This document shows positions 1 through 7,554 of a stretch of DNA of 23,233 bases, one piece after another. The stretch spans positions 1-23,233 of the forward strand of contig CAZWUO010000036.1 in NCBI GenBank assembly GCA_964636675.1, read 5' to 3'. Under the pieces are notes generated by a model. That model worked only from the letters and a program-made list of their open reading frames with translations. It was not told where the DNA came from and searched no databases. Positions within the stretch are counted from its first letter, which is position 1, and the number at the start of each line of letters is the position of its first letter. This DNA comes from JALUUH01 sp964636675 (GTDB taxonomy: Bacteria; Pseudomonadota; Gammaproteobacteria; S012-40). Both the position numbers and the translations under genes were made by a program.

Positions 1-412
1 GCAGCATAGGCATATAGTATTGGGGATCATAGGCCCAGATTGTTTTCCAGTCTACGGCGTCAAGAAAATCTTTTTCATTTAATTCGCCTTTTACCCATTG
101 GTCAAGCAAGCCCTGTGTCGCGCGTGGGAAGGCTTCGAAACCAATCGCAAGTTTGGCTTGCTTGGCATAAAGTTGGGCGATGGTATGAAGTTGCCAGCGG
201 TGATGTTCTGCATTGTCATGGTCTTCACCGAGTAATATGACTTGTTGCTTTTTAAGCTGATTAAATATGGCTAAGTTAGTTTTGGTTTTTCGATCATTGG
301 TGTCTACCCAGCTGCCAATGGCAACGCATTGGCTGGAGTTTTCTTGGGAGAATACGGGAGCTGAGACGATTAACATGCAGGTGGTGCTTAGAATCCATTT
401 TGTTATGTTCAC
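1..412 (-). CDS. ChaN-like secreted protein, haem-binding uptake/Tiki-like family (partial; 3' end outside window)
   Basis: The first 137 codons are present; the gene runs off the left edge. The start is a GTG at 410-412 with an AGGAG Shine-Dalgarno at 418-422, five bases upstream; the first in-frame ATG is codon 13 and would remove half of the signal peptide. Residues 1-22 look like a Sec signal peptide (short basic start, hydrophobic core, Ser-Ala-Pro end) with no lipobox. The mature part carries the family signature: VILLGEDHDNAEHHRWQ (residues 58-74), then GFEAFPR (91-97), then a WAYDPQYY segment near residue 128. These match the ChaN/DUF399 fold (Cofac_haem_bdg), whose best-studied member, Campylobacter ChaN, is an outer-membrane haem-binding lipoprotein. 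The substrate here is not determinable. A terminator and a possible promoter separate it from lipA, so it is probably its own unit. Confidence 0.82.
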   Translation of the reverse strand, partial: MNITKWILSTTCMLIVSAPVFSQENSSQCVAIGSWVDTNDRKTKTNLAIFNQLKKQQVILLGEDHDNAEHHRWQLHTIAQLYAKQAKLAIGFEAFPRATQGLLDQWVKGELNEKDFLDAVDWKTIWAYDPQYYMPML

Positions 413-424
413 GCGTGCTCCTGA

Positions 425-452
425 TAAGTATTTAGATGGTTTTCTGTGTCAA
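425..452 (-). promoter_or_regulatory. Possible sigma70 promoter of the ChaN-like gene
   Basis: On the minus strand a perfect -35 hexamer TTGACA (447-452) is followed after 16 bases by TACTTA, or after 14 bases by AATACT. It lies between the lipA terminator and the ribosome binding site of the ChaN-like gene, where a promoter is expected. The -10 element is poor, so this is tentative. Confidence 0.3.
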
Positions 453-459
453 CGCAGAC

Positions 460-484
460 AAAAAAGCACCGGCCTTTGGTGCTC
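460..484 (-). terminator. Rho-independent terminator after lipA
   Basis: On the minus strand AGCACC, a 7-base loop AAAGGCC, then GGTGCT form a six-pair GC-rich stem followed directly by a run of six T. It lies 28 bases past the lipA stop and before the ChaN-like gene, so it would end the long minus-strand wall/lipoate transcript. Confidence 0.85.
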
Positions 485-511
485 AAGTTTGCAATTGATT
501 TAAAATTTGAA

Positions 512-1483
512 TTAACGGATTTTTTCCCCTGCAGCTTGCAAGTCGGCATGGTAGGAGGAACGCACCATGGGGCCGCTGGCTACATTTGAAAAACCTATTT
601 GGCTTGCATAAATTGCGAGTTCATCAAATTCTTGTGGAGTCACAAATCGATCAATAGCAAGATGATGTTTGCTGGGCTGCAAGTATTGACCCAAGGTAAG
701 TCTATCGCAATCGTGCGCACGTAGTTCGCGTAAAACGGTTTTTATTTCAGCTAGTTCTTCACCCAGGCCTAGCATGATACCTGATTTAGTGGGCACATCA
801 GGATGGTTTTTTTTAAATTGTTGGATAAGTTTTAAAGAGTGTGCATAGTCTGCCCCAGGGCGGGCTTTTTTGTAGAGGCGTGGTATGGTTTCCAGGTTAT
901 GATTAAATACGTCAGGTGGTGCTTGCTGCATTATGTTTAATGCGATGTCCATACGACCACGAAAATCGGGAACCAAGATCTCGATTTTTGTGCGTGGGGA
1001 TTGTTGACGTATGGCACGTATGCAATCGACAAAATGTATTGCGCCGCCGTCTTTGAGGTCATCCCTGTCGACAGAGGTGACGACAACGTAATTTAAATGC
1101 ATGGTACTTATGGTCTGTGCCAGGTGGTTAGGTTCTTGGGGGTTTAGTGGCAAAGGGCGGCCATGTGCAACGTCACAAAAAGGGCATCGGCGAGTGCATA
1201 CATCACCCATTATCATAAATGTTGCGGTTCCATGGCTGAAACATTCACCCAAATTTGGGCACGCGGCTTCTTCACATACGGTATGCAGTTGGTTTTCTCG
1301 CAAGATAGATTTTAGTTGGGCTACGGCCGGGTGTCCGGCTGATTTGGCGCGAATCCACGCCGGTTTTCTCAGGGGTTTTTCGGTGGGGACTACTTTAATG
1401 GGGATGCGGGCGACTTTCTCTTTGCCACGTTGTTTTTGTCCCGCTATTTTGGGGCTTGTTTTAGGTCTATTAGTGGCGTTCAT
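512..1483 (-). CDS. lipA: Lipoyl synthase
   Basis: Radical-SAM enzyme that inserts two sulfur atoms into protein-bound octanoyl groups to make lipoyl cofactors for pyruvate and 2-oxoglutarate dehydrogenases and the glycine cleavage system. At 323 residues it has the usual length. Visible motifs are the auxiliary-cluster cysteines Cys70, Cys75 and Cys81 (CEEAACPNLGEC), the radical-SAM triad CTRRCPFC (Cys96, Cys100, Cys103), and the C-terminal RSSYHAD (308-314) that supplies the serine ligand of the auxiliary cluster. The first 40 residues are basic and variable, as often in this family. The gene overlaps the end of lipB by 14 bases in another frame, which suggests coupled translation. It is the last gene of the minus-strand block and is followed by a good terminator. 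Confidence 0.97.
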   Translation of the reverse strand: MNATNRPKTSPKIAGQKQRGKEKVARIPIKVVPTEKPLRKPAWIRAKSAGHPAVAQLKSILRENQLHTVCEEAACPNLGECFSHGTATFMIMGDVCTRRCPFCDVAHGRPLPLNPQEPNHLAQTISTMHLNYVVVTSVDRDDLKDGGAIHFVDCIRAIRQQSPRTKIEILVPDFRGRMDIALNIMQQAPPDVFNHNLETIPRLYKKARPGADYAHSLKLIQQFKKNHPDVPTKSGIMLGLGEELAEIKTVLRELRAHDCDRLTLGQYLQPSKHHLAIDRFVTPQEFDELAIYASQIGFSNVASGPMVRSSYHADLQAAGEKIR

Positions 1484-2120
1484 TATTTTTTTCCCATGGC
1501 AATACCGGTGTTTTTTCGGGATGATCTAAGTGTTTGAGCACGTATTGGGTTAATTGGGTTTTTATTTTTGCAATTGAAACAGGGTTTATGTAGTCCGTTA
1601 ATTGTACCACTTCCAAATTTTGATAGCCGCAAGGGTTGATGCCTGTAAAAGGCCTTAAATCCATATCAATATTCAAACTAAGGCCATGGTAGGTGCAGTG
1701 TTTTTTTACCCGCAAACCCAATTGAGCGATTTTTTTTTCGTGAATATAAACGCCTGGCGCATTTCCCTTCAGCGAAGCATCTAGAGCATAGTCGTTTAAG
1801 GTATCGAGCACGGCTTTTTCCATGCTGTGGACGACATGCCGAACACCTTTGTTGATACGCCGAATATTGATCAGTAAATACATGACTATTTGCCCCGGGC
1901 CGTGGTAGGTAACTTGGCCACCACGGTCTACCTGGATGACCGGAATATGATGGGTGGAGAGTAAATGCTCTGCTTTACCGTTGCGACCTTGGGTATAAAC
2001 CGGTGGATGCTCAACGAACCAGATTTCGTCAGGGCTTTGTTTACTTCTCTCTTCAGTGAAGGTTTTCATGGCCTCCCAAACCGCTAAATAGTCTTGTAAG
2101 CCCAGGTCTTTTATAATCAT
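1470..2120 (-). CDS. lipB: Octanoyl-[acyl carrier protein]:protein octanoyltransferase
   Basis: Transfers octanoate from acyl carrier protein to the lipoyl domains that LipA then sulfurates; cytoplasmic. The protein has 216 residues, typical of the family. It shows the substrate-pocket segment RGGQVTYHGPGQ (66-77), the catalytic lysine in KKIAQLGLR (Lys130) and the acyl-thioester cysteine in INPCGY (Cys164), corresponding to the Lys/Cys pair of Escherichia coli LipB. It starts 14 bases after ybeD and its end overlaps lipA, so ybeD-lipB-lipA is one translation-coupled unit. Confidence 0.97.
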   Translation of the reverse strand: MIIKDLGLQDYLAVWEAMKTFTEERSKQSPDEIWFVEHPPVYTQGRNGKAEHLLSTHHIPVIQVDRGGQVTYHGPGQIVMYLLINIRRINKGVRHVVHSMEKAVLDTLNDYALDASLKGNAPGVYIHEKKIAQLGLRVKKHCTYHGLSLNIDMDLRPFTGINPCGYQNLEVVQLTDYINPVSIAKIKTQLTQYVLKHLDHPEKTPVLPWEKNNERH

Positions 2121-2134
2121 GCCTATTAGCCGAA

Positions 2135-2407
2135 TTATAAAGCCATTGTGACCAGCTTATGTGACGATAGCTCGATGTATATCTGATCGAGTTGTGCTTG
2201 GTTTTGGGCCATAATGGTTACCGTAATAGCCAGGTATTTTCCAGCTTTACTTGCGCGGGTTTTGACGGCAGATTCTTGCAGACCAGGACTGTGTTTCTTG
2301 ATAATGGAGAATACGGCTGTTGCAAATTCATCAGAGTTTTGCCCCATTATTTTGATCGGAAAGCTGCAGGGGAAGCTTAAAAGCGTTTCAGTTGATTGTT
2401 TGTCCAT
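2135..2407 (-). CDS. ybeD: YbeD/DUF493 family small regulatory-fold protein
   Basis: A 90-residue protein of the YbeD (UPF0250/DUF493) family, whose fold resembles the ACT-like regulatory domain. Its biochemical role is not established; its near-constant position before lipB suggests a link with lipoate metabolism. Recognisable features are the FPCSFPIKIMG start of the domain (12-22) and the C-terminal LSSHKLVTMAL. No strong Shine-Dalgarno is visible before the ATG. A good promoter candidate lies in the 92-base gap from dat, so ybeD-lipB-lipA may be transcribed separately as well as with the upstream wall genes. Confidence 0.92.
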   Translation of the reverse strand: MDKQSTETLLSFPCSFPIKIMGQNSDEFATAVFSIIKKHSPGLQESAVKTRASKAGKYLAITVTIMAQNQAQLDQIYIELSSHKLVTMAL

Positions 2408-2445
2408 GGTTATATTGCGGGGCTAAGGTTACCTATCGTAAAAAC

Positions 2446-2474
2446 AATATGGAGCCATTCTGCTTATTTATCAA
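2446..2474 (-). promoter_or_regulatory. Candidate sigma70 promoter for ybeD-lipB-lipA
   Basis: On the minus strand TTGATA (2469-2474, 5 of 6 to the -35 consensus) is followed after exactly 17 bases by CATATT (2446-2451, 4 of 6 to the -10). The expected start point is about 30 bases before the ybeD ATG. It lies in the widest gap of this end of the operon, which fits an internal promoter for the lipoate genes. Confidence 0.45.
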
Positions 2475-2499
2475 GCGGCAATACCCGACAAAAATGCAT

Positions 2500-3345
2500 T
2501 TACTTTAAGCGGGTTTTGAATGTTTGATATATTTTGCTTATTTTTTGCCACATCGGGCCAGGCAGTCCTGAGCCTATTATTTGTCCATTGAGTTGGGTGA
2601 TTGCGAGGATATCTTTGGTAGAGCTACTGAGCCAAATTTCATCGGCATCGAGTAAGTCGGTTTTGGATATCGCGGTTTCTTGGCAATCAATATTATTCTT
2701 CAAGGCAAGCTCTATGGTTAAGTCACGCGTAATTCCGCCTAAAATGTACTGAGACTTTGGCGGTGTTTTTACGCAGTTATTTTTAACGATAAAGATATTA
2801 CTCGCGGCGCCTTCGGTTAATAGATTGTCTTTGATTAATATAGCTTCTGTACAGCCCTGTTCAGCGGCTTCTTGTTTTAATAATACGTTAGGCAGTAGGC
2901 TAATTGCTTTGATGTGACAGTGTTGCCAGCGAGGGTCGTCTAATAGGATGGCGCTGACCCCCTTTTGCAGGCTTGTAGCCTTAACTGGCTCGATAGGACT
3001 ACTCATTGCGTAAATACTTGGTTGGGTGTTTTTCGGGAATACATGGTCGCGTGGAGCAACGCCGCGGGTAATCTGCAGGTAGATTGATAATTCTCCGCCG
3101 CCATTTTTTTCGATGAGTTGCTTTAAGATGTGTTCCCAATCGTTGTTGCTCAGAGGGTTTTGCAGATGGATTGCATCCAGGCTTTGCTGCAAGCGCCGTA
3201 GATGTTCCGCAAGTCTAAATAACTTTCCATTGAATGCGGGAATGACTTCATAGATTCCATCTCCGAGTAAAAATCCTCGATCTAATACAGAAACAAAAGC
3301 TTCATTTTGTGGCAGAAAGTCGCCATTGAGATAGATATATGACAT
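2500..3345 (-). CDS. dat: D-amino acid aminotransferase (PLP fold type IV)
   Basis: Probably interconverts D-alanine and 2-oxoglutarate with pyruvate and D-glutamate, both D-amino acids being peptidoglycan precursors. The 281 residues match the class IV family. Lys146 (HIKAISLLPN) is the expected PLP-binding lysine and LLTEGAASNIF (175-185) the conserved cofactor loop with Glu178. RGVAPRDH (94-101) places Arg99 and His101 at the D-amino-acid-specific Arg-x-His pair of Bacillus D-alanine aminotransferase, which argues against branched-chain aminotransferase or aminodeoxychorismate lyase. It lies 26 bases after dacA, a carboxypeptidase that releases free D-alanine, so a role in D-alanine turnover is plausible but inferred. 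Other class IV enzymes remain a minor alternative. Confidence 0.85.
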   Translation of the reverse strand: MSYIYLNGDFLPQNEAFVSVLDRGFLLGDGIYEVIPAFNGKLFRLAEHLRRLQQSLDAIHLQNPLSNNDWEHILKQLIEKNGGGELSIYLQITRGVAPRDHVFPKNTQPSIYAMSSPIEPVKATSLQKGVSAILLDDPRWQHCHIKAISLLPNVLLKQEAAEQGCTEAILIKDNLLTEGAASNIFIVKNNCVKTPPKSQYILGGITRDLTIELALKNNIDCQETAISKTDLLDADEIWLSSSTKDILAITQLNGQIIGSGLPGPMWQKISKIYQTFKTRLK

Positions 3346-3371
3346 AGGATAATCGTTGTTAGTGTTAGTGG

Positions 3372-4532
3372 TTATTCGAGGCGCATCTGAATTTCATCAA
3401 ATAAACTGCTCATTAAGCCACCTTTTTTGACATTTTTTAGCGCAATAAGATCGCGTGCTTTAAAAGGTTCTTGTTTAAGGTTTATATTGACGCTGCCATA
3501 AACCTTGCCTTTGGTAGCAGGTGCGATAATTTGTTTGTCAATGCTCATTGTGGCTTTTAATGCACTGTAGCTTCCACGGGGAATGGTAATATATAAATCT
3601 TCTTCTAAACCTAGAGAGATAAGCTCGCTTTCGCCCTTCCAGATTCTGGCCGTGGTTAAGGGTTGGTTTGCCGCATAGAGTTTGTGTGTTTCGTAAAACC
3701 GGAAGCCAAAGGTTAATAACTTTTGTGACTCTGTGGTACGCGCGGTCTCACTTTTAGCCCCTAGGAGAATAGAGATAAGTCGCATATCGCCTTTTTTGGC
3801 AGAAGCAGCAAGACAGAAACCTGCTGCTTCGGTGTGACCTGTTTTTATCCCGTCTACCGAGGTGTCTTGCCACAAAAGTTTGTTTCTATTGAATTGGCGA
3901 ATGCCATTGTAGGTATATTCTTTTTCTGAGTACCAGGCATAATGCTCCGGAAATTCACGAATAATAGCGGCTACTAAGACCGCTAAATCTCGTGGTGTTG
4001 TAAAATGTTTTTTGTGTGGCCAGCCCGTTGCGTTGACGAAATGAGTATCTTTCATTGCAAGAATTCGTGCATATTCGTTCATCAGCGAGACAAAAGCTTC
4101 TTCACTTCCAGCGATGTGTTCGGCGAGTGCCACACTGGCGTCATTACCCGACTGGATAATAATGCCTTTCATTAGTTCATCCACGGAGACTCTTGAGCCA
4201 ACTTCTAAAAACATCCGAGAGCCTTTCATGCGCCAGGCTTTTTCGCTGATTCTAACCATATCCGTTAGCTTAATATTGCCCTGTGATAACTCCTTTTCAA
4301 CAACATATGCGGTCATCATCTTGGTCAAACTGGCAGGCTCTACTTTTTGATCGCTTTTTAATTCAGCAATGACTTCATTACTGTTGAAATCGACAAGAAT
4401 ATAAGCTTTTGCTTTTAATTTAGGGGGTGATGGTGTCGCAGCATTGGCTGTTGCGCTGAAGATCAGTGCGATGGCCAACAGATTTAGGCATAAAAATATG
4501 GTTTTTTTCAATGTGCTTACCTGTGTTTTCAA
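3372..4532 (-). CDS. dacA: D-alanyl-D-alanine carboxypeptidase (PBP5/6 family)
   Basis: Periplasmic DD-carboxypeptidase that removes the terminal D-alanine of stem pentapeptides and limits cross-linking. The precursor has 386 residues with a signal peptide ending near ANA-A (28-31). The penicillin-binding motifs are complete: SLTK (Ser68 nucleophile, Lys71), SGN (128-130) and KTG (230-232). The C-terminal beta domain of the PBP5 type follows from about residue 280, and the last 15 residues (LMSSLFDEIQMRLE) form an amphipathic helix of the kind that anchors this family to the outer face of the inner membrane. Its ATG overlaps the rlpA stop by four bases. It could equally be called dacC; paralogues cannot be told apart here. 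Confidence 0.95.
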   Translation of the reverse strand: MKTQVSTLKKTIFLCLNLLAIALIFSATANAATPSPPKLKAKAYILVDFNSNEVIAELKSDQKVEPASLTKMMTAYVVEKELSQGNIKLTDMVRISEKAWRMKGSRMFLEVGSRVSVDELMKGIIIQSGNDASVALAEHIAGSEEAFVSLMNEYARILAMKDTHFVNATGWPHKKHFTTPRDLAVLVAAIIREFPEHYAWYSEKEYTYNGIRQFNRNKLLWQDTSVDGIKTGHTEAAGFCLAASAKKGDMRLISILLGAKSETARTTESQKLLTFGFRFYETHKLYAANQPLTTARIWKGESELISLGLEEDLYITIPRGSYSALKATMSIDKQIIAPATKGKVYGSVNINLKQEPFKARDLIALKNVKKGGLMSSLFDEIQMRLE

Positions 4533-5308
4533 TCGATAACTACTTTTGCTTCGGCGATACCTAGGGCGATAAGTTGTTGCACCGTAGCGTCTGCTTTAGT
4601 TCGGTTTTTAAAGGGGCCTAGTCTGACTCGATAAATTTTTTCTTGGGCGATAGCAGATTCAGCCGCTTGTATTTTACTCTGAAATTTCGCCTGGCTCAGT
4701 TTAGTTTGCAATAAATGTGCGTTGTTCTTGCTAATAAAGGCACCTACTTGCACAAATAAGGTATTGCCATTGTGTTTGCTGTGGGTTGAACTGTGATTAT
4801 GCGGATTGATGACGCTAACTTCCACCTCTGCGGTACCTTGTTTTAACATGTCGAGCTTGGCGGCGGCCGTATAAGATAAGTCAATGATTCTGCCCGCTTT
4901 AAACGGGCCTCGATCGTTGACGCGTACGATCACCGATTTGCCGTTTTGCAGATTTTGCACCTTGACATAAGTGGGTAGGGGGAGTGTTTTATGCGCAGCT
5001 GTCATTTTATACATGTCATAGGGTTCTTGGCTGGAAGTCATTTGACCGTGAAATTTTGTGCCATACCAAGACGCCCCCCCACGTTCTTTGTAACCTTGGC
5101 TCGATGTCTTTACATAATAACGTTTGCCAAATACGACGTATGATTCAGGATTGCCATATTTGCTCAAAGGTTCATTTTTGGGGATTGCATTGGGCGTGTT
5201 TAAAATGCCACCAGGAGGGTTCGTAGGCGCAGCGTCTTTTCTTTGCTCTAATGCACATCCGTTGAGTAATAGGATGCCGACAATCGAGATAGCAATACTT
5301 GTTCTCAT
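4529..5308 (-). CDS. rlpA: Septal ring/rare lipoprotein A, lytic transglycosylase with SPOR domain
   Basis: Outer-membrane lipoprotein of 259 residues. The signal peptide ends in LLNGC, with Cys18 as the lipidated residue. A linker leads to a double-psi beta-barrel (about 75-165) with GGASWYG, FHGQMTSSQEPYD and VNDRGPF; Glu95, His106 and Asp132 line up with the residues reported as catalytic in Pseudomonas RlpA, which cleaves glycan strands lacking stem peptides. The C-terminal SPOR domain (about 183-259, FVQVGAF to RVRLGPF) binds such denuded glycan. It is followed by dacA with a four-base overlap. An 84-base gap separates it from mltB; I see no convincing promoter there. Confidence 0.95.
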   Translation of the reverse strand: MRTSIAISIVGILLLNGCALEQRKDAAPTNPPGGILNTPNAIPKNEPLSKYGNPESYVVFGKRYYVKTSSQGYKERGGASWYGTKFHGQMTSSQEPYDMYKMTAAHKTLPLPTYVKVQNLQNGKSVIVRVNDRGPFKAGRIIDLSYTAAAKLDMLKQGTAEVEVSVINPHNHSSTHSKHNGNTLFVQVGAFISKNNAHLLQTKLSQAKFQSKIQAAESAIAQEKIYRVRLGPFKNRTKADATVQQLIALGIAEAKVVID

Positions 5309-5392
5309 TGACTGGGTTAATTTAGGTGAGTTATTGGCATTGTTTTAGGTTCGCAGTATGGCGCGAGAGTATCGTCAATCTATACCCGTGTT

Positions 5393-6397
5393 CTAAGCGG
5401 GGTTGAGCTTTAATTTTTTTATAGATTCAGCGAGTTGGAAAACGGCCATTGCATAAAGTTCGCTATGGTTATAGCGTGTGATGACATAAAAATTATTCAG
5501 TGTGATCCAGTACTCTTTGCCGCCATTTTTTTGCATTAATTCGATGAGTGCAAATTCATTTTTTGGGGCTAAGTCTGCTGCATTATATGCTATGCCATAC
5601 TCTGCGGCTTGGCTAATGGCCGTTTTGGGTTTGATGCCTTTATCTAAAATTTGGGTATATTTTTTTCCGTTGATTGTTGCTGGAAAGGTAATGGGCTTGT
5701 TTGATTTCCAGCCATGTTTCCGAAAATAGTTAGCGACACTGCCAATCGCATCATCCGTATTATTCAATAGGTCACGCACTCCATCGCCGTCAAAGTCTAC
5801 CGCATAGTGGCGATAACTGCTGGCAATGAATTGCGGTTTACCCATCGCACCGGCGTATGAACCCATTAATTCGAGCGCATCAAATCCTTCTTCCTTCGAC
5901 AAGAGTAGCAAATTTTCAAGTTCTTTAAGGAAAAATTTGCTGCGTCGAGGGTAGTCGATACCGAGTGTCGATAAAGAATCGACGATGCGATAAGCCCCCT
6001 TGTGTTTACCGTAGCGCGATTCAACGCCAATAATCGCAACGATAATTTCTGCGGGCACACCGTATTTTTTTTCCGCGCGGTTTAAGGTGGACTGGTTTTG
6101 TTTCCAGAATTCGACGCCTTGCTCGATGCGTTTATTTTTAACAAATATCTTTTGGTAGCGGTGCCAGGGTAACGCTTCCGCTGGGCGGTTTATGCTTTTA
6201 ATGACTTTAGGGAGTTTTTTTGCTTTGGAAAATAAGGCCGTTAGTTCCTGTTTATCGAATTGGTGTTTTACCACCATGTCGTCGATGAAAGACTTTATAA
6301 TAGGGGAGTCAATCACTCTTTCAGAGGCCGCAAAGACACTCGTGTGAATTAGAAATAAACAGCAGAATAACAGGTGCTGAGGTTTTAAGTAATGCAT
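5393..6397 (-). CDS. mltB: Lytic murein transglycosylase B (soluble SltB/MltB family)
   Basis: Periplasmic lytic transglycosylase that cleaves MurNAc-GlcNAc bonds. I chose the ATG at 6395-6397, which gives 334 residues and a clean signal peptide ending near SVFAAS. A TTG at 6421 adds eight residues but sits before the signal peptide and has no ribosome binding site; a GGAG lies 13 bases before the chosen ATG, longer than ideal. The catalytic glutamate is in GVESRYG (Glu126 in this numbering). The segments SYAGAMGKPQFIASSYR and DFDGDGVRDL are typical of the MltB family. The signal peptide has no lipobox (its cysteines are not preceded by Gly/Ala/Ser), so unlike E. coli MltB it should be soluble. 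It lies directly behind rodA. Confidence 0.94.
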   Translation of the reverse strand: MHYLKPQHLLFCCLFLIHTSVFAASERVIDSPIIKSFIDDMVVKHQFDKQELTALFSKAKKLPKVIKSINRPAEALPWHRYQKIFVKNKRIEQGVEFWKQNQSTLNRAEKKYGVPAEIIVAIIGVESRYGKHKGAYRIVDSLSTLGIDYPRRSKFFLKELENLLLLSKEEGFDALELMGSYAGAMGKPQFIASSYRHYAVDFDGDGVRDLLNNTDDAIGSVANYFRKHGWKSNKPITFPATINGKKYTQILDKGIKPKTAISQAAEYGIAYNAADLAPKNEFALIELMQKNGGKEYWITLNNFYVITRYNHSELYAMAVFQLAESIKKLKLNPA

Positions 6398-6417
6398 GTT
6401 GATCAATAATCTCCAAC

Positions 6418-7554
6418 TCAACTGGTTAATAGTTTTCTATGGGTTTGGATGGACATAATCAAGCCAAAGGCCGCCATCAGCGTTACCATTGATGTGCCTC
6501 CATAGCTAATTAATGGAAGAGGGACTCCAACTACCGGTAGTAAACCACTTACCATTCCAATATTCACTAAAATATAAACAAAAAATGTCAATATCAAACT
6601 ACCGGAGAGTAAGCGAGTAAACACGTCTTGAGCTTGATATGCAATAGTGAGTCCGCGAAAAATAATATAAAGGTAGAGCGTTAAGAGTAATAAAACGCCA
6701 ATTAAGCCAAATTCTTCTGCAAATACCGCAAAGATGAAATCAGTGGATCGTTCGGGTAAAAAATCTAATTGCGACTGGGTGCCGTTAAGCCAGCCCTTGC
6801 CATAGACACCGCCAGAGCCAATCGCTATTTTTGATTGAATAATATGATAGCCCGCACCCAGGGGATCATTTTCGGGGTTAATAAAGGTGAGCACCCGTTG
6901 GCGTTGATAATCGTGCATTCCGTAAAACCAGGCTATTGGTGCAATTGCTGCGAGCAGTGCGAAAAAACCGAGAATAAGCCCCCAGCTAATGCCGGTTAGA
7001 AAGAGTGCAAATATGCCCGCGCTGCCGACGAGCAAAGCCGTGCCTAAATCGGGTTGCTTGATGATTAATGCAAAAGGCACAATGATAATGAGCAACGAGA
7101 CAAGTATGGTTATCGGGCTTGGAGGCAGGCTTTTTTGTGATAAGTACCAAGCAACCATCATCGGAACGGCTACTTTCATAATTTCCGAGGGTTGAAAACG
7201 GAATAATCCGAGATCAAGCCAGCGTTGCGCGCCTTTCCCAGTGTCTCCGAATAAGATGACCGAGATCAAAAACACGATGCCGAGGCCATAAACCCAAGGT
7301 GTCCATAGTTCGATGTGGCGTGGAGAAATTTGAGACACGCCGAGCATGGCAATAAATGCGATGGCGAGCATAACCATTTGGCGAACGACCACCGGCCATT
7401 CTTGTCCACTGGCGCTATATTGCACTGCGAGGCCTACCATTGTTAAAATTAAAATGCCTGCGAGCAATGGCCAGTCAACATGTAAGTTTTGCAGTAAAGA
7501 TGTATTGCTTCTTCCCGGTTCTCCCCAGTTGCTGTTGCTGTGCAGAGAATTCAT
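6418..7554 (-). CDS. rodA: Rod-shape peptidoglycan glycosyltransferase RodA (SEDS family)
   Basis: Polytopic inner-membrane SEDS protein that polymerises lipid II into glycan during cell elongation in complex with PBP2. It has 378 residues with about ten hydrophobic segments. Family-typical stretches are GAQRWLDLGLFRFQPSE (109-125), KQPDLGTAL, a long periplasmic loop containing the ESKIAIGSGG-like IQSKIAIGSGG and DFIFAVFAEEFG, and the C-terminal PLPLISYGGTS. Its ATG overlaps the mrdA stop by four bases (ATGA), the usual translational coupling of these partners. Confidence 0.97.
   Translation of the reverse strand: MNSLHSNSNWGEPGRSNTSLLQNLHVDWPLLAGILILTMVGLAVQYSASGQEWPVVVRQMVMLAIAFIAMLGVSQISPRHIELWTPWVYGLGIVFLISVILFGDTGKGAQRWLDLGLFRFQPSEIMKVAVPMMVAWYLSQKSLPPSPITILVSLLIIIVPFALIIKQPDLGTALLVGSAGIFALFLTGISWGLILGFFALLAAIAPIAWFYGMHDYQRQRVLTFINPENDPLGAGYHIIQSKIAIGSGGVYGKGWLNGTQSQLDFLPERSTDFIFAVFAEEFGLIGVLLLLTLYLYIIFRGLTIAYQAQDVFTRLLSGSLILTFFVYILVNIGMVSGLLPVVGVPLPLISYGGTSMVTLMAAFGLIMSIQTHRKLLTS

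Noticed and set aside
1101..1529. Open frame of 142 codons on the plus strand opposite lipA and lipB
   Set aside because: It lies wholly antisense to two well-supported genes, has no family resemblance and no ribosome binding site; it is a shadow frame.
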